A program made the position numbers and the translations under genes. Source: Priapulus caudatus (Eukaryota; Priapulida; Priapulimorpha; Priapulimorphida; Priapulidae). From it: 35,370 bases of DNA. Below the pieces are notes generated by a model. The model was not told where the DNA came from. It saw only the letters and a list, made by a program, of their open reading frames with translations, and did not search any database. The stretch is from NCBI RefSeq assembly GCF_000485595.1, contig NW_014577283.1, forward strand, positions 82,448-117,817. The letters run 5' to 3'. Every line of letters begins with the position of its first letter. Within the stretch, counting starts at the first letter, position 1. Below are positions 10,763 to 22,700 of this stretch, in pieces.

Positions 10763-13700
10763 TTGTCATATCACCATATACAGTGACTAGCAAGCAGACA
10801 ATTACTCATTAGCATGCTTACTACATCTGTATGATAGTGGCTATGTGAAAGATAACTACATACATTGTTGACAGTAACAGCTACAAATATGCCTCCATCC
10901 TACACTGACAAGCAGAAAATATTGTTGAAACTACTTATCCATATTGCAATGCTCTGCATCTAAATTAATAACAGCTACAAATATGCCTCCATTACACTGA
11001 CAAGCAGAAAATATTGTTGAAACTACTTATCCATATTGCAATGCTTTGCATCTAAATTAATAACAGCTACAAATATGCCTCCATTACACTGACAAGCAGG
11101 AAATATTGTTGAAACTACTTATCCATATTGCAATGCTTTGCATCTAAATTAAATGTTTGACATGGGAGGAAAATGGTTAATATTTTCATTGCGTATTGTG
11201 GCCATGTTAAAAAAAATATATATATATATATGAACAATCAGTAAAATGTATACTCACCATTGTAAACAGATTCTAAATGTTCGCATCACAGTTTCAAGTC
11301 ATCACAGTTAAAAAAATTAATGGATGACGTCATTTAATCACTACGACGCAATTTAAAAAGTCTCATGTTTTTTACAATGTCTTAACATTTCCTCGCATAA
11401 TCCGCTATGTTGATTAGGGTTAAACTAAAAGTCGGAGAGATTATCTTCAAGTCCAGAGTAAAGGTCAAAGACAGGTGCCAATGTGCAATTTCTCTCTCAG
11501 ACGTGTAAGTATACCAAGTGTCGTTGCGCAAGTAGGGGAAAATAAGGAAAATAAGAAATAAAGGTCGCAGTGATCTGGTTTTGGTATGCGACAGACCTTC
11601 TCCCCAAGATGTGTAAGTATACCAAGTTTGGTCGCGCTAGGTCAATTAGGGGCCGAGTTATAGAGCAGAAGGGAAATATGGTCAAGGTCAAATAAAGGTT
11701 GCAGTGACCTGGTTTTGATACGCGACACACCTTATTAGGAGCCGAGTTATAGAGCGGAAGGGAAATATGATCAAGGTAAAGGTCAAATAAAGGTAGCAGT
11801 GACCAGGATTTGGTACGCTGCGCACCTTCTCCCCAAGATGTGTAAGTATACCAAGTTTGGTAGCGCTAGGTCAATTAGGGGCCGAGTTATAGAGCAGAAG
11901 GGAAATATGATAAAGGTCAAGGTAAAGGTCAAATAAAGGTCGTAGTGACCTGGTTTTGGTACGCTGCGCACCTTCTCCCCAAGATGTGTAAGTAGACCAT
12001 GTTTGGTCACGCTAGGTCAATTAGGGGTCGAGTTATAGAGCGGAAGGAAAAGTGTCTGCGGCGGCGGCGGCGGCTGGACAGACATGAAACCATAGTATCA
12101 CCGCCGACTTCGTCGCGGGGTATAAAATTAACAGCTAATTACAGTCCGTTGCAAGATACACAGACTAACCACGGACTACTAACGAACTGCCTGTTAACAA
12201 TTATCCAATCTCGAGAGTCTGTGATTTCGACGTTCATAGTACGTGGCTTTCCTCACGACCTTGGCAGCCTCATACCAGCAGCTGGAGCTTTTAGAGCAGC
12301 TGAATGTGAAAAGGTGCTTGTACGCGGCTGCAACGCTCGCGGGAAAATCCACGTACCAAGAACGTAATAATCAGGAACTCTTGAGATTAGGCCATTCTTA
12401 ACAGGCAGCCCGTTAGCAGTCCCGGATTAGTCTGCGTCAGTCAGTGTATTTTGCAACAGACTAACGGTAATTTTGTCCATTATAGTCCGCGGCTCTCCGC
12501 GCATTTTGCACTGTTTACGTGTTCAGTCCGTGTTTTATCCGTTTAATCCAGTTCATAGTGTCGCCTGTCATTATTTCAACTTACTGTGAGCTAAGAAAGT
12601 TGGTGTGGAATAAGAACAGTGCATGAGTAATCTGTAATGAACTTCTAAGAGAGAATGATGCTACCTACCTCGCATGCCACCCACTCCTGCTGTAGGCGTA
12701 ACTGAAAAAGACGAACATCGTATAAATAACAGCGGCAGGGTGGCGTTGTTGGTGGACATTTTGTTCATGGACGGGAACAGACAGCAGCGACGAATTACAT
12801 ACAACGCTTCACCAATAACATGCCACGTATATAACCCGACGGCAAGACAACCAAGATACAAAGGTACAAACCAGGTCCTGGTTGGCGACCCCTCTCTGCA
12901 TTAGCTGCTTGCAAGAAGGCGGCTTTCGCACTGAGGCTATTCAGTCCGCCGGACATGATGCTGGTGCTACTCAGACCCGTTGCCAGTGACCCTGACGGGA
13001 AACCATCTGGAAAATGGTCGCAAGCTCTCACTCACATGCAGGAGTCGAACAAATCAATACACATGAAATGGGGCCATAAAGCAGAAATGTAGAAATCAGC
13101 TGAGCATTGCAGATGCCGCACCAATCTAGAAATGTGGCACGGCGATATAACTCACTTAACTTATCAAAATCTTCAGATTACGATCCGACTAAGAGAGCCG
13201 CATACCTTGTATCTGTGATCCGAGACTCGGGATGCCGGACATGGTAGACATTCCGGACATGGTAGACATTCCGGACATGGTGGACATTCCGGACATGGTG
13301 GACATTCCGGACATGGTCGACATTCCGGACATGGTGGACATTCCGGACAGAATGCTAGGCGACTGCAGGCTGGGGAAGGCAGATACCTTCCCCGGAGAGC
13401 CGGGTGTCGTTGTGAAGGAGGAGAGGCTGCTAGGGAACGGGGGAAGGCTGCTGCTCACTGCTGCCGACCCCCCGGACGCAGCTGCCGTCCCAACTCCCCC
13501 TCCCATCGTCAGAGATCCCATCGCACCACTTAGGCTAGCCAGCTGGTCGATCTGTGAAAGATTCAGTGGTCTAGTTCTCGAATGGAAATACGTGCATTGT
13601 CTATTCGTCAGTCAACTATTCGTCAGCACATGCACAGATAGGAGCAAAATTGTAAACAAACCATTTTTTTTTTAACTTTTTAATTACTTCTACTGAATAC

Positions 13701-16700
13701 TGAACTAAAATGTTTAAGTAGCAACTTTTAACACTGGTAATTAGTTATTAAATCTATTAAAGGTATACTTTTAGGTAAGTCGTTCCAGGGTTCATAGTAG
13801 TAAGACACATGTTGAAATAAGGACTTATAAGACCCTTTCTGGAGGCCAAAATAAGACTTTTTTACGCGATTTCTGATAGATCACCGACTATTAAAGTACA
13901 CTAATAATATTTATATACACAATTGCACAGCAACAACTCATCTGCCTGAGATGTGCAAGTATGTTAAAATTGGTTGCCTTAGGGGTTTTGGTACGCGACA
14001 CACCTTCTCCCCAAGATGTGTAAGTATACAAAGTTTGCTCGCGCTAGGTCAATTAGGGGCCGAGTTATAGAGCGGAAGGGAAATATGATAAAGGTCAGTC
14101 AAGGTCAAATAAATTCCGCAGTGATGTGGTTTTGATATGCGACACACATTCTACCCAAGATGTGTAAGTATACCAAGTTTGGTAGCACTAGGTCAATTAG
14201 GGGCCGATTTATAGAGCGGAAGGGAAATATGATCAAGGTCAAGGTAAAGGACAAATAAAGGTCACAGTGACCTGGTTTTGGTACGTGACCCACCTTCTCC
14301 CCAAGATGTGTAAGTATACCAAGTTTGGTAGCGCTAGGTCAATTAGGGGCCGAGTTATAGAGCGGAAGGGAAATATGATCAAGGTCAAGGTAAAGGTCAA
14401 ATAAAGGTCGCAGTGACCTGGTTTTGGTACGCTGCTCTCCTTCTCCCCAAGATGTGTACGTATAACAAGTTTGGTAGCACTAGGTCAATTAGGGGTCAAG
14501 TTATAGAGCGGAAGGGCAAGTGTCTGCGGCGGCAGCTGGACAGACATGAAACCATAGTATCTCCGACGACTTCGTCGCGGCGGATACAATTACAGTTGAT
14601 CATGTCTTCATCTTGCACCCTAAGTCAATTTAAACTTAATCGAGTCAGATTTGAATGTTACTGAATTGAGGAATTGGAATTTGAAAGGAATCAGTTTTAC
14701 AATAAACTAGAAAGGGCAGTTGTCGCCAACTACATGTATCCCCCGTGTTCTCCCCAAGATGTGTAAGTATACGAAGTTTGGTCGCGCTAGGTCAATTAGG
14801 GGCCGAGTTATAGAGCAGAAAGAAAATATAATAAAGGTCAAGGTCAAGGTCAATGTCAAATAAAGGTTGCAGTGACCTGGTTTCAGTACGCGACACACCT
14901 TCTCCCCATGATGTGTAAGTATACCAAGTTTGGTCGCGCTAGGTCAATTAGGGGCCGAGTTATAGAGTGGAAGGGAAATATGAGCAAGGTCACGGTCAAG
15001 GTCAAATAAAAGCCGCATTGACCTTGTTTTGGTACGTGACACACATTTTCCCCAAGATGTGTAAGTATACCAAGTTTGGTAGCGCTAGGTCAATTAGGGG
15101 CCGAGTTAGAGAGTGGAAGGGAAATATGATCGAGGTCAAAGTAAAGGTCAAATAAAGGTCACAGTGACCTGGTTTTGGTGCGCTGCTCACCTTCTCCCCA
15201 AGATGTCTAAGTATACCAAGTTTGGTAGCGCTAGGTCAATTAGGGGCCGAGTTAGAGAGCAGAAGGGAAATATGATCAAGGTCAAGGTAAAGGTCAAATA
15301 AAGGTCGCAGTGACCTGGTTTTGGTACGCTGCTCACCTTCTCTCAAAGATGTGTAAGTATACCAAGTTTGGTAGCCCTAGGTCAATTAGGGGCAGAGTTA
15401 GAGAGCAGAAGGGAAATATGATATAGGTCAAGGTAAAGGTCAAATAAAGGTCGCAGTGACCTGGTTTTGGTACGCTGCTCATGTTCTTTCCAAGATGTGC
15501 AAGTATACCAAGTTTGGTAGCGCTAGGTCAATTAGGGGCCAAGTTAGAGAGCAGAAGGGAAATATGATCAAGGTCAAGGTAAAGGTCGAATAAAGGTCGC
15601 AGTGACCTGATTTTGGTAAGCTGCTCACGTTCTCCCCAAGATGTGTAAGTATACCAAGTTTGGTAGCGCTAGATAAATTAGGGGCCGAGTTAGAGATCGG
15701 AAGGAAAATATGATCAAGGTCAAAGTAAAGGTCGAATAAAGGTCGCAGTGACCTGATTTTGGTAAGCTGCTCACGTTCTCCCCAAGATGTGTAAGNNNNN
15801 NNNNNCTTAGTAAGACACATAATAAGGACACATAATGTTGAAATAAGGACTTATAAGACCCGTTCTGGAGGCCAAAATAAGACTTTTTTACCGACTATTA
15901 AAGTACACTAATAATATTTATATACACAATTGCACAGCAGATTTAATTATTCCGTATTATATATACAACAATTCTTACTCTAAGTCGAGAACAGTAAGTC
16001 GAAAAATAAGGACTATTAAGTACTTTTCTAAGAATTCACCAAAAATAAGTACTAATAAAGGTCCTTATTTTATTTTTGGCAAAATAAGTACTTATAAGAC
16101 TTTGGAAGACCCGCTACGAACCCTGCTAACGCTAAAACATACCATTAATGGGGAATTTTATGGTGAATTTTAGCAAATAGAAACTTTGGAAATGGACCTA
16201 TTATCACCATTTAGCAATTACACATTTTTATCATCTATTTATTTTTCTACAAGTGATTGCCACTGTTCTCTAATAAGATGCTAAAAACAAAGGTGGCTGT
16301 GAAATATTGCGTAACAGTTACGTTTCTATACATTCTATACAACCTGTGACATGTGTGAATAACTTGAATTGATAGCATTCTTAGGGGAACTTACTCCACT
16401 CCCAATGGCTGTTGGATTGTATGCCGGCTCCAGTCCTCTAGAACTTTTGATGACACCAGGTGGTGGTTGTCGTGGCTTATTCAGCAGCATGTTACAGTTG
16501 GCCACCATCGTGAGAATCGCCTCCGACAACTCCTGACTGACGTTGCTAAATCGCAAAATATTAATCAAACCACCACCTTACAACTTATCAGGAGTTAATA
16601 AAGACAAATTTGTCTTTATTAACTCCTGAACTTATGACAGTATTGAATGGACCAAAGATTTCTGGTAATAAACCTTCCGTAAAAGGTTCAAAGAAATTGC

Positions 16701-19700
16701 GTGTGAACAAACTATATTTATTGCATGTTCTGCTAATCAGGTTACACATCATATTCTGCAAATACCTGTAGACATGCAAAATTTTCCTTAAAAAAACTTT
16801 TTTTACTAAAATCTTTTTCAACTAGACCATGTACATTAAATATGCAGGTTCGCGAATAGGGAAAACCCTTACCCTGCGCATGCCTGTAGACAAGCGAGCA
16901 TGGTTCCGAGCGTCTCGGGTGGAAGCTGAGCACTCTTAGGTAATGCATCCTCTTTCATCGGACCGCCCAAGATCGATGGGCAGCGGCGTTTCAGGAAAGC
17001 TACGCACGCCTCAATGAAGGGTTCCTGTGTAGCGCACGCAAGTACACAATGTGATTTAATACTCTTTCAGTTCTACGTCACTAATACTATAACACTACTA
17101 ATACTATAACAAAGCTCTCGTCTCTTTGTCAAGGGTAATAGTAAAGAACAAAGAGGCATATTTTATCACTGCATTGTTCGCCACATGGATCGCAACTAGG
17201 AGGCGTTTCTCTGCATGTGTATACCCTATTGTAGTTGCCCCGGCGACTCCATGCAACTGGTGTTCACTAATTACCTGGTGTTCACGCATTGACTGGTGTT
17301 CACGAATTACTTGGTGTTCACGCATTGACTGGTGTTCACTAATTACCGGGTGTTCACGCATTGACTGGTGTTCACAAATTACCTGATGTTCACGAATCTT
17401 GTCCGTCAGCCACTTGTCCAGCTTCAGATACTCCCGTCGGGAGGCAAGACATGCTAGATCGATCACAAATGCAAACGGGGTAGCATTCAGCAGCATCGAC
17501 AGTGCCTGAAACAAACACGCACTCGTCAGACTCTACCAAGAATACTCACAGCTTCAATACGTTCATAAAAGAATATACATAATGTATGGTCTCGATTAAA
17601 GAGACATCGTACAAACGATTGATAAACAAATCGTTGCTCACGAGCAAATCCAGTACTATGGCGTACATGTTAAATCTGTGAGGTGAAGAGAGTCGTCAAG
17701 CATTACCTTGAGATCTTGAGCCACGTCAAGTATCCGTGAAAGTCGTGACTGGTCGCCGTACCAGTACGGCATGTACCAGTCTGCCATCGCACGCATGATC
17801 AACGTCCTGATGGTGGTGGACTGTCCCTGTAACAACACATGAAACAATAAAAAACCAAACAATTTATTCAACCAAGCCTTGTATTAGTTGAAGAGCCAGA
17901 AAACTTCTAGAAAAAGCTTCTACTTCATGTTCACAATAGCAGTTTATATATAAAAATTAAATTTAAATTATAGTCGCTCTAACCTAGCATAAAGTGTATT
18001 CCTTTGCTAAGTTAAGGATACACTCAAGCTTTTGCACGGGTATTGCTCCAATGAGGAGTAAACGTTTATTGAGGAAGGAATCGAATCAATCACGTTTTAT
18101 TGATAGGTTATATCATTGCTGTATCGTGCCCTATTCTAAGACACGACACACAGCGGCCATAAACACTGATTTGTGTGACGATGACGTTATAACAAATTGG
18201 TCGAGTCATAAAACAACTTTGTCGGAACTGTAGCAACATTATAACGAAACAACGTTGTCTGGGGCAAGGTTAACTTGAGAATATCTATAAAACTTCAACG
18301 ATGAAGGTATGAGCAAAGTATAATTAAACATGAGCAATCACAACTGGACATTCATTACCTGACAGTGCCATGCGTAGTGTAGGATGATAGCTGAATTGGC
18401 ATGATTTCCGAGGAAGATTGTCATCAGGCTAGTGATGAGCTCCCGCCGTAGGTGGTTGATTGGTGGCTGGGTACATTAAAGATGCGCAATTTCAACAGCA
18501 GAATAGAATGAACACTACAACAGTTCAAGTAATATTGGAATAAAGGATAGCTCAACTTGACTGGGGTCAGCTACATCCAGAAATGAGTGAGGGAGAATAA
18601 ACCAATCCATACAAGGCTACCACTATAGCCCACCAAGTTTGCTACCGTGATTATTAAACATCATAATAAAAATGAATGTGTCAATGACACTATAGCTCAC
18701 CATGGGTGTGATAGAAGAGGGAGATGATATTTAAAATTTGGCAAGTGTTTCATTTACGACAGACCGAATTGTGATCAAATGTCCTTATTCCCTGTTTTAT
18801 GCTAATAGAAATTTCACTGTTTTGTTTCAGGGTTAATTTTGATGCGAAAATAAATGTTTCAGATCTGGAAGTCTGAAATCTGGGCGAGAGATGGCGCTAC
18901 GCCTAAATGCTCGCCATTTTGGTTTTCGATTATCGCGCAAAAAAAGCAATAAAATATTCCAGTCAAATTTCTGTAATGAAGAATCTAAAACACAATATTA
19001 CACGTAGGTATGATTAGGTAAGTAGGTAGGTAGGTAGGTAAATTTAACAAAATCGAATGAATCTAGATGGCCATTTTTATTTTTGCCAAAAAGTTGGCGT
19101 GGCTCGAAAGTAGGTCAACTGGCGTGCCCCAAAATAGGACGTTCACATCTCTCCCATAGGAGTAACAACTGTATGCAATTTGAAATCGTTGTTATCGTTG
19201 ACCGTAGCCGAATGTTGACGGACGGACGGACAGACGTACGATGGACGACGCCCCATGGCAATAGCTCATCTTGACTATGTCAAGGTGAGCTAATTAACAA
19301 AAATCATATAATGTATTTCAGGTGTTAAAATTTAGAAAAAAACTGCAACTTTGCTTTCAGAAACAAAGAGAGGCCAAACTACTTTTCTGTAGGAGCTCTA
19401 GGATATCCTGCAAAAATCATTAGCAAGGTGCACAAGAGCCATTTATACCCACAGGGTCATGTGCTACCATTCAGCAAGGTATGCCAATAGGAAGGTTAGA
19501 CAGCATAACAGCAAAACACCGAGTGAATAGATGGAAAAAAAATTATTTTCCACCAAAACAAACATAGTTACTCGCACTCTTTCGACAGCAGATATGCTTG
19601 TCCCGAAAAAATTGAAACTATCATTAATGACCCCTGCTGTATTGTATCAGAGACAGCAGTTACTTACACTGATCTGCAGAAGAGCAAGGACGAGAACGTC

Positions 19701-22700
19701 TGGACAGTGCTGTACCGGAAACTTAAACAGCTCTTGTGTATGAGCATAGTACAGATCAGACAGGAACAGCAGTGTCTCAACCATCTCCAGTGATTTCCTA
19801 CAAATACAGAGGTAATTAGCACAAAAAACAAACGTACACAAAAACGTGCACGACTCGTGCAAAACATGGCTCATCAATCCAGAACACGTCTACTTAAAAT
19901 GCTCCGTTACACGGTGTTACGCTGACTGTCATAATTTGTATTCTACAATAAACTTCTGCTCCTGTCGTTTACTTGCGATTTTGTTATTTACCAAGTAGCG
20001 ATATCTCTGTTGTCTTCATCTGGTGGGGCCTTCAGAATGTCGATGGCAACACAACGGCATGGATAGTCAGCAAAGCAGAACACATCAGAGTTCTTTAGTG
20101 CCTGTCAAACAATTACATACGATTAACACGTTTTACTGGCATTATACGATCCGTAAACATTGTATTAAGGCAATAACCATGGTAGAGGTGTAACGATAAA
20201 CTAGGCTCACGACACAACACGTATCTCCATACGTAGGTCATGATACGATACGTATCGCGATACACACACAGAAAGATAACATATAACCTAATAAAGATTA
20301 GTCTTCAAAGTCCAAGGGACTATATCGAATCAATGGACTATATCAAAGACGGAAAGAGACAAAGTTGATCAAATAGACAGATTAGATCACACCCCTAAAC
20401 CATGGTATTAGTACTATTCCTCTGACATCCACTTGTATAGTACACTCACACTGTCATCGCAATGTCACGACAACTCACTCACCTGTTGGAACCAGGAATG
20501 CTGTCCTTCAGTGTTCTTCCACTTGCGATAGAGCAGTTCTATTGGAAAAGCCATCTCCCTTAGACCACGGAATATCGCCTGGATGATGATCTTGAAGCCC
20601 TGCTTGTCCTTGATGGTGAAGCCAGGATGATCTAGCTCAAACACAACCTCCCGCCAGTTCATGTGAGGATTCTAGAGATGCAGGAACAATAACGATCTAT
20701 ACTCGTCGATGACAATGAAAACGATAAGATTAAGATAAGAATATTTAATTACTTCTATGGATTAAATGCGATTATTGGCTTCTGCATATAGCTATCTACT
20801 GTCTTTTTTGTTCAAAGACCAATTTTGCTCTAAATACAATTGTGAATCCCAACCGTTTATCCATTCTGTGAAGCTACATTCGCCATACCTAAAATTAATC
20901 AGTACTAACAAAAAATAAACAATAAAAAACATGGAATAAAAATTATATAGATTACGTAAATAATCACATACCGGTGTACATAACAACAACCAAATTAAAT
21001 TTAGATTATCGTTATAAAATAAGTATATATAAAGAATTATACATCTGTGTCCATAATAGAATTTAATAATTTGTAAATTTGCTATGCAGCATTCCGAATG
21101 AATCAATCCTAGCACCCCTGCGCTATTGGCAATCCTTCGATTCTACCGAACACACACACACACACACACACACTCTAGACCAGTGGCTCTTAACCTTATT
21201 TGAGTCATGGACCCCTTTGAGAATCCGGTGAAAGCTACGGTCCCCTCCCCAGAAAAATGCGCATAAGCAAATAAATACAAAATTTTGCATGTGCCTGGTT
21301 CATGCACCCCCTAAAGCCCATCCACGGACCCAAAACGGTCCATGGACCACAGGTTAACAACCCCTGATCTACAAGAACGACTTGACGTACGATTTCCTGC
21401 ACGACTTGCACAAACACATCGACGTTCCATGTTGTCATCAGCGCGCCCTCATGCTTCTCCTTCGTGTCGCTCCAGATGCCAGCGGATGACGTTACTGGCT
21501 GCACCGGCACCGGATCCTCTAGACCTGACGCAAGCAGAAAGCAACAGAGCCTCAGTAGAAGCACGTCGATCAGTGCTTACACGCATGCAGAAAGCAACAA
21601 AGCCTCAGTGGAAGCACGTCGATCACTGCTTACACGCACGCGACGATCAAGTGCCACGCGCAATAGTACACACTCGAAACTATTCGAGGTGAAAGTTACT
21701 GAATACGTCACGAATTTTCTATGGTGTTTATTTGTAAAATGTTTGTTTCAATTCTAAATGTATCTTCAAATTCTTACCTGATAAAATTGTTTTTCAACTA
21801 GTTAAAAATCCGAAAAAATCTGGACGATTCGATATATATTGATCACGACATTAAATGCTTGCTATTTGCTATCTATTAGTCATGAGTGTTTGTTCACATC
21901 GAACGGAATAGCAAAATAAGAAGTATAATGCAGCAATTTACACATAAAAAGTAAACAGGATCACTTACATTTTGTGAAAAAGTGGACATGATTTTTTTTA
22001 CTTTTACTATTTACGGTGACATAACCACTTTCAACGCCACGAGTTACCAGCTGCGCATTCTAATGTAAATGGCTCAGAGGCCTACGGGTGAGTACCAGAG
22101 TGAGTGCGAGCCATCATGGCAAGCACACGCGCGACCGACGCTGGCGTCACATCGTGTATTCCAAACTGAAGCAGACTCGCACGACATTCTTCGATGTTGG
22201 CTGTGAAATTGTAGCCGACTTCATGTATTAAATCTGCTAGGTTTCCATCCATCTGAAATACAGAGTACAACACGGTTTACGCCCGGTTGGCCTACTCGAA
22301 TTTCGCCTACGGCAAAATTCCCATTTCATCTATAGCAAAACTCCCAGTTGGCCTACACCCATTTCGCCTACTCCCAATTCGGCTACACTAAAAATCCACC
22401 TTATTTCAATTTTGTCTACCATCAGTTTGTCCACTAAATAATCATTTATAAATGTAATATATGGTTTGGATTAGCATACATATTTAGACTAGACAGAGTG
22501 GCATCCACACCAATTTCTACTGGTATTTGTTGTAATATCAATACTACGACGAAATATCACTATTGCCAATTCTGAGAGTAGATGAAATGGGAGTAGGCGA
22601 AATGGGAAGTAGGCGAAATGGGAAGTAGGCGAAATGGGAAGTAGGCGAAATGGGAGTAGGCGAAATGGGATGTTACCCTACCTACAACACAGGTATGTAC

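Larger units (their letters stand above)
13786..16125. mobile_element. TIR-bounded block CAGGGTTC(A/G)TAG with satellite and assembly gap
   Basis: The left end is CAGGGTTCATAGTAG at 13786 and the right end CTACGAACCCTG stops at 16125. The outer parts share TAAGACACATRTTGAAATAA-type and ATAAGGACTTATAAGACCC sequence. The outer segment at 13800-13940 is repeated at 15830-15940 on the other side of the satellite array. This suggests that the array sits inside, or has been mis-joined into, a hAT-like non-autonomous element. No clear target duplication was found. Confidence 0.55.

Noticed and set aside
10327-10790. Long ORFs on both strands (Cys/Val-rich, His/Thr-rich, Tyr/Ile-rich)
   Set aside because: They are translations of GT and TA dinucleotide runs with no amino-acid complexity.
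13232-13675. 147-codon plus-strand ORF with PDMVDI repeats
   Set aside because: It is the antisense shadow of CNOT1 exon p and its 18-bp repeat; the minus strand has splice sites and the correct phase.
8443-15831. Repeated ~62-residue minus-strand ORFs containing [11 protein letters not shown]
   Set aside because: They recur once per satellite unit, begin and end at unit boundaries, and are byproducts of the 148-bp repeat; one even crosses the N gap.
16742-16948. 68-residue minus-strand ORF starting MHYLRVLSF
   Set aside because: Overlaps CNOT1 exon n in the wrong frame; the conserved CNOT1 reading is in another frame and has no ATG.
17126-17386. Plus-strand ORF with [12 protein letters not shown] repeats
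   Set aside because: Antisense of the REHQ/donor repeat at CNOT1 exon m; no splice or homology support.
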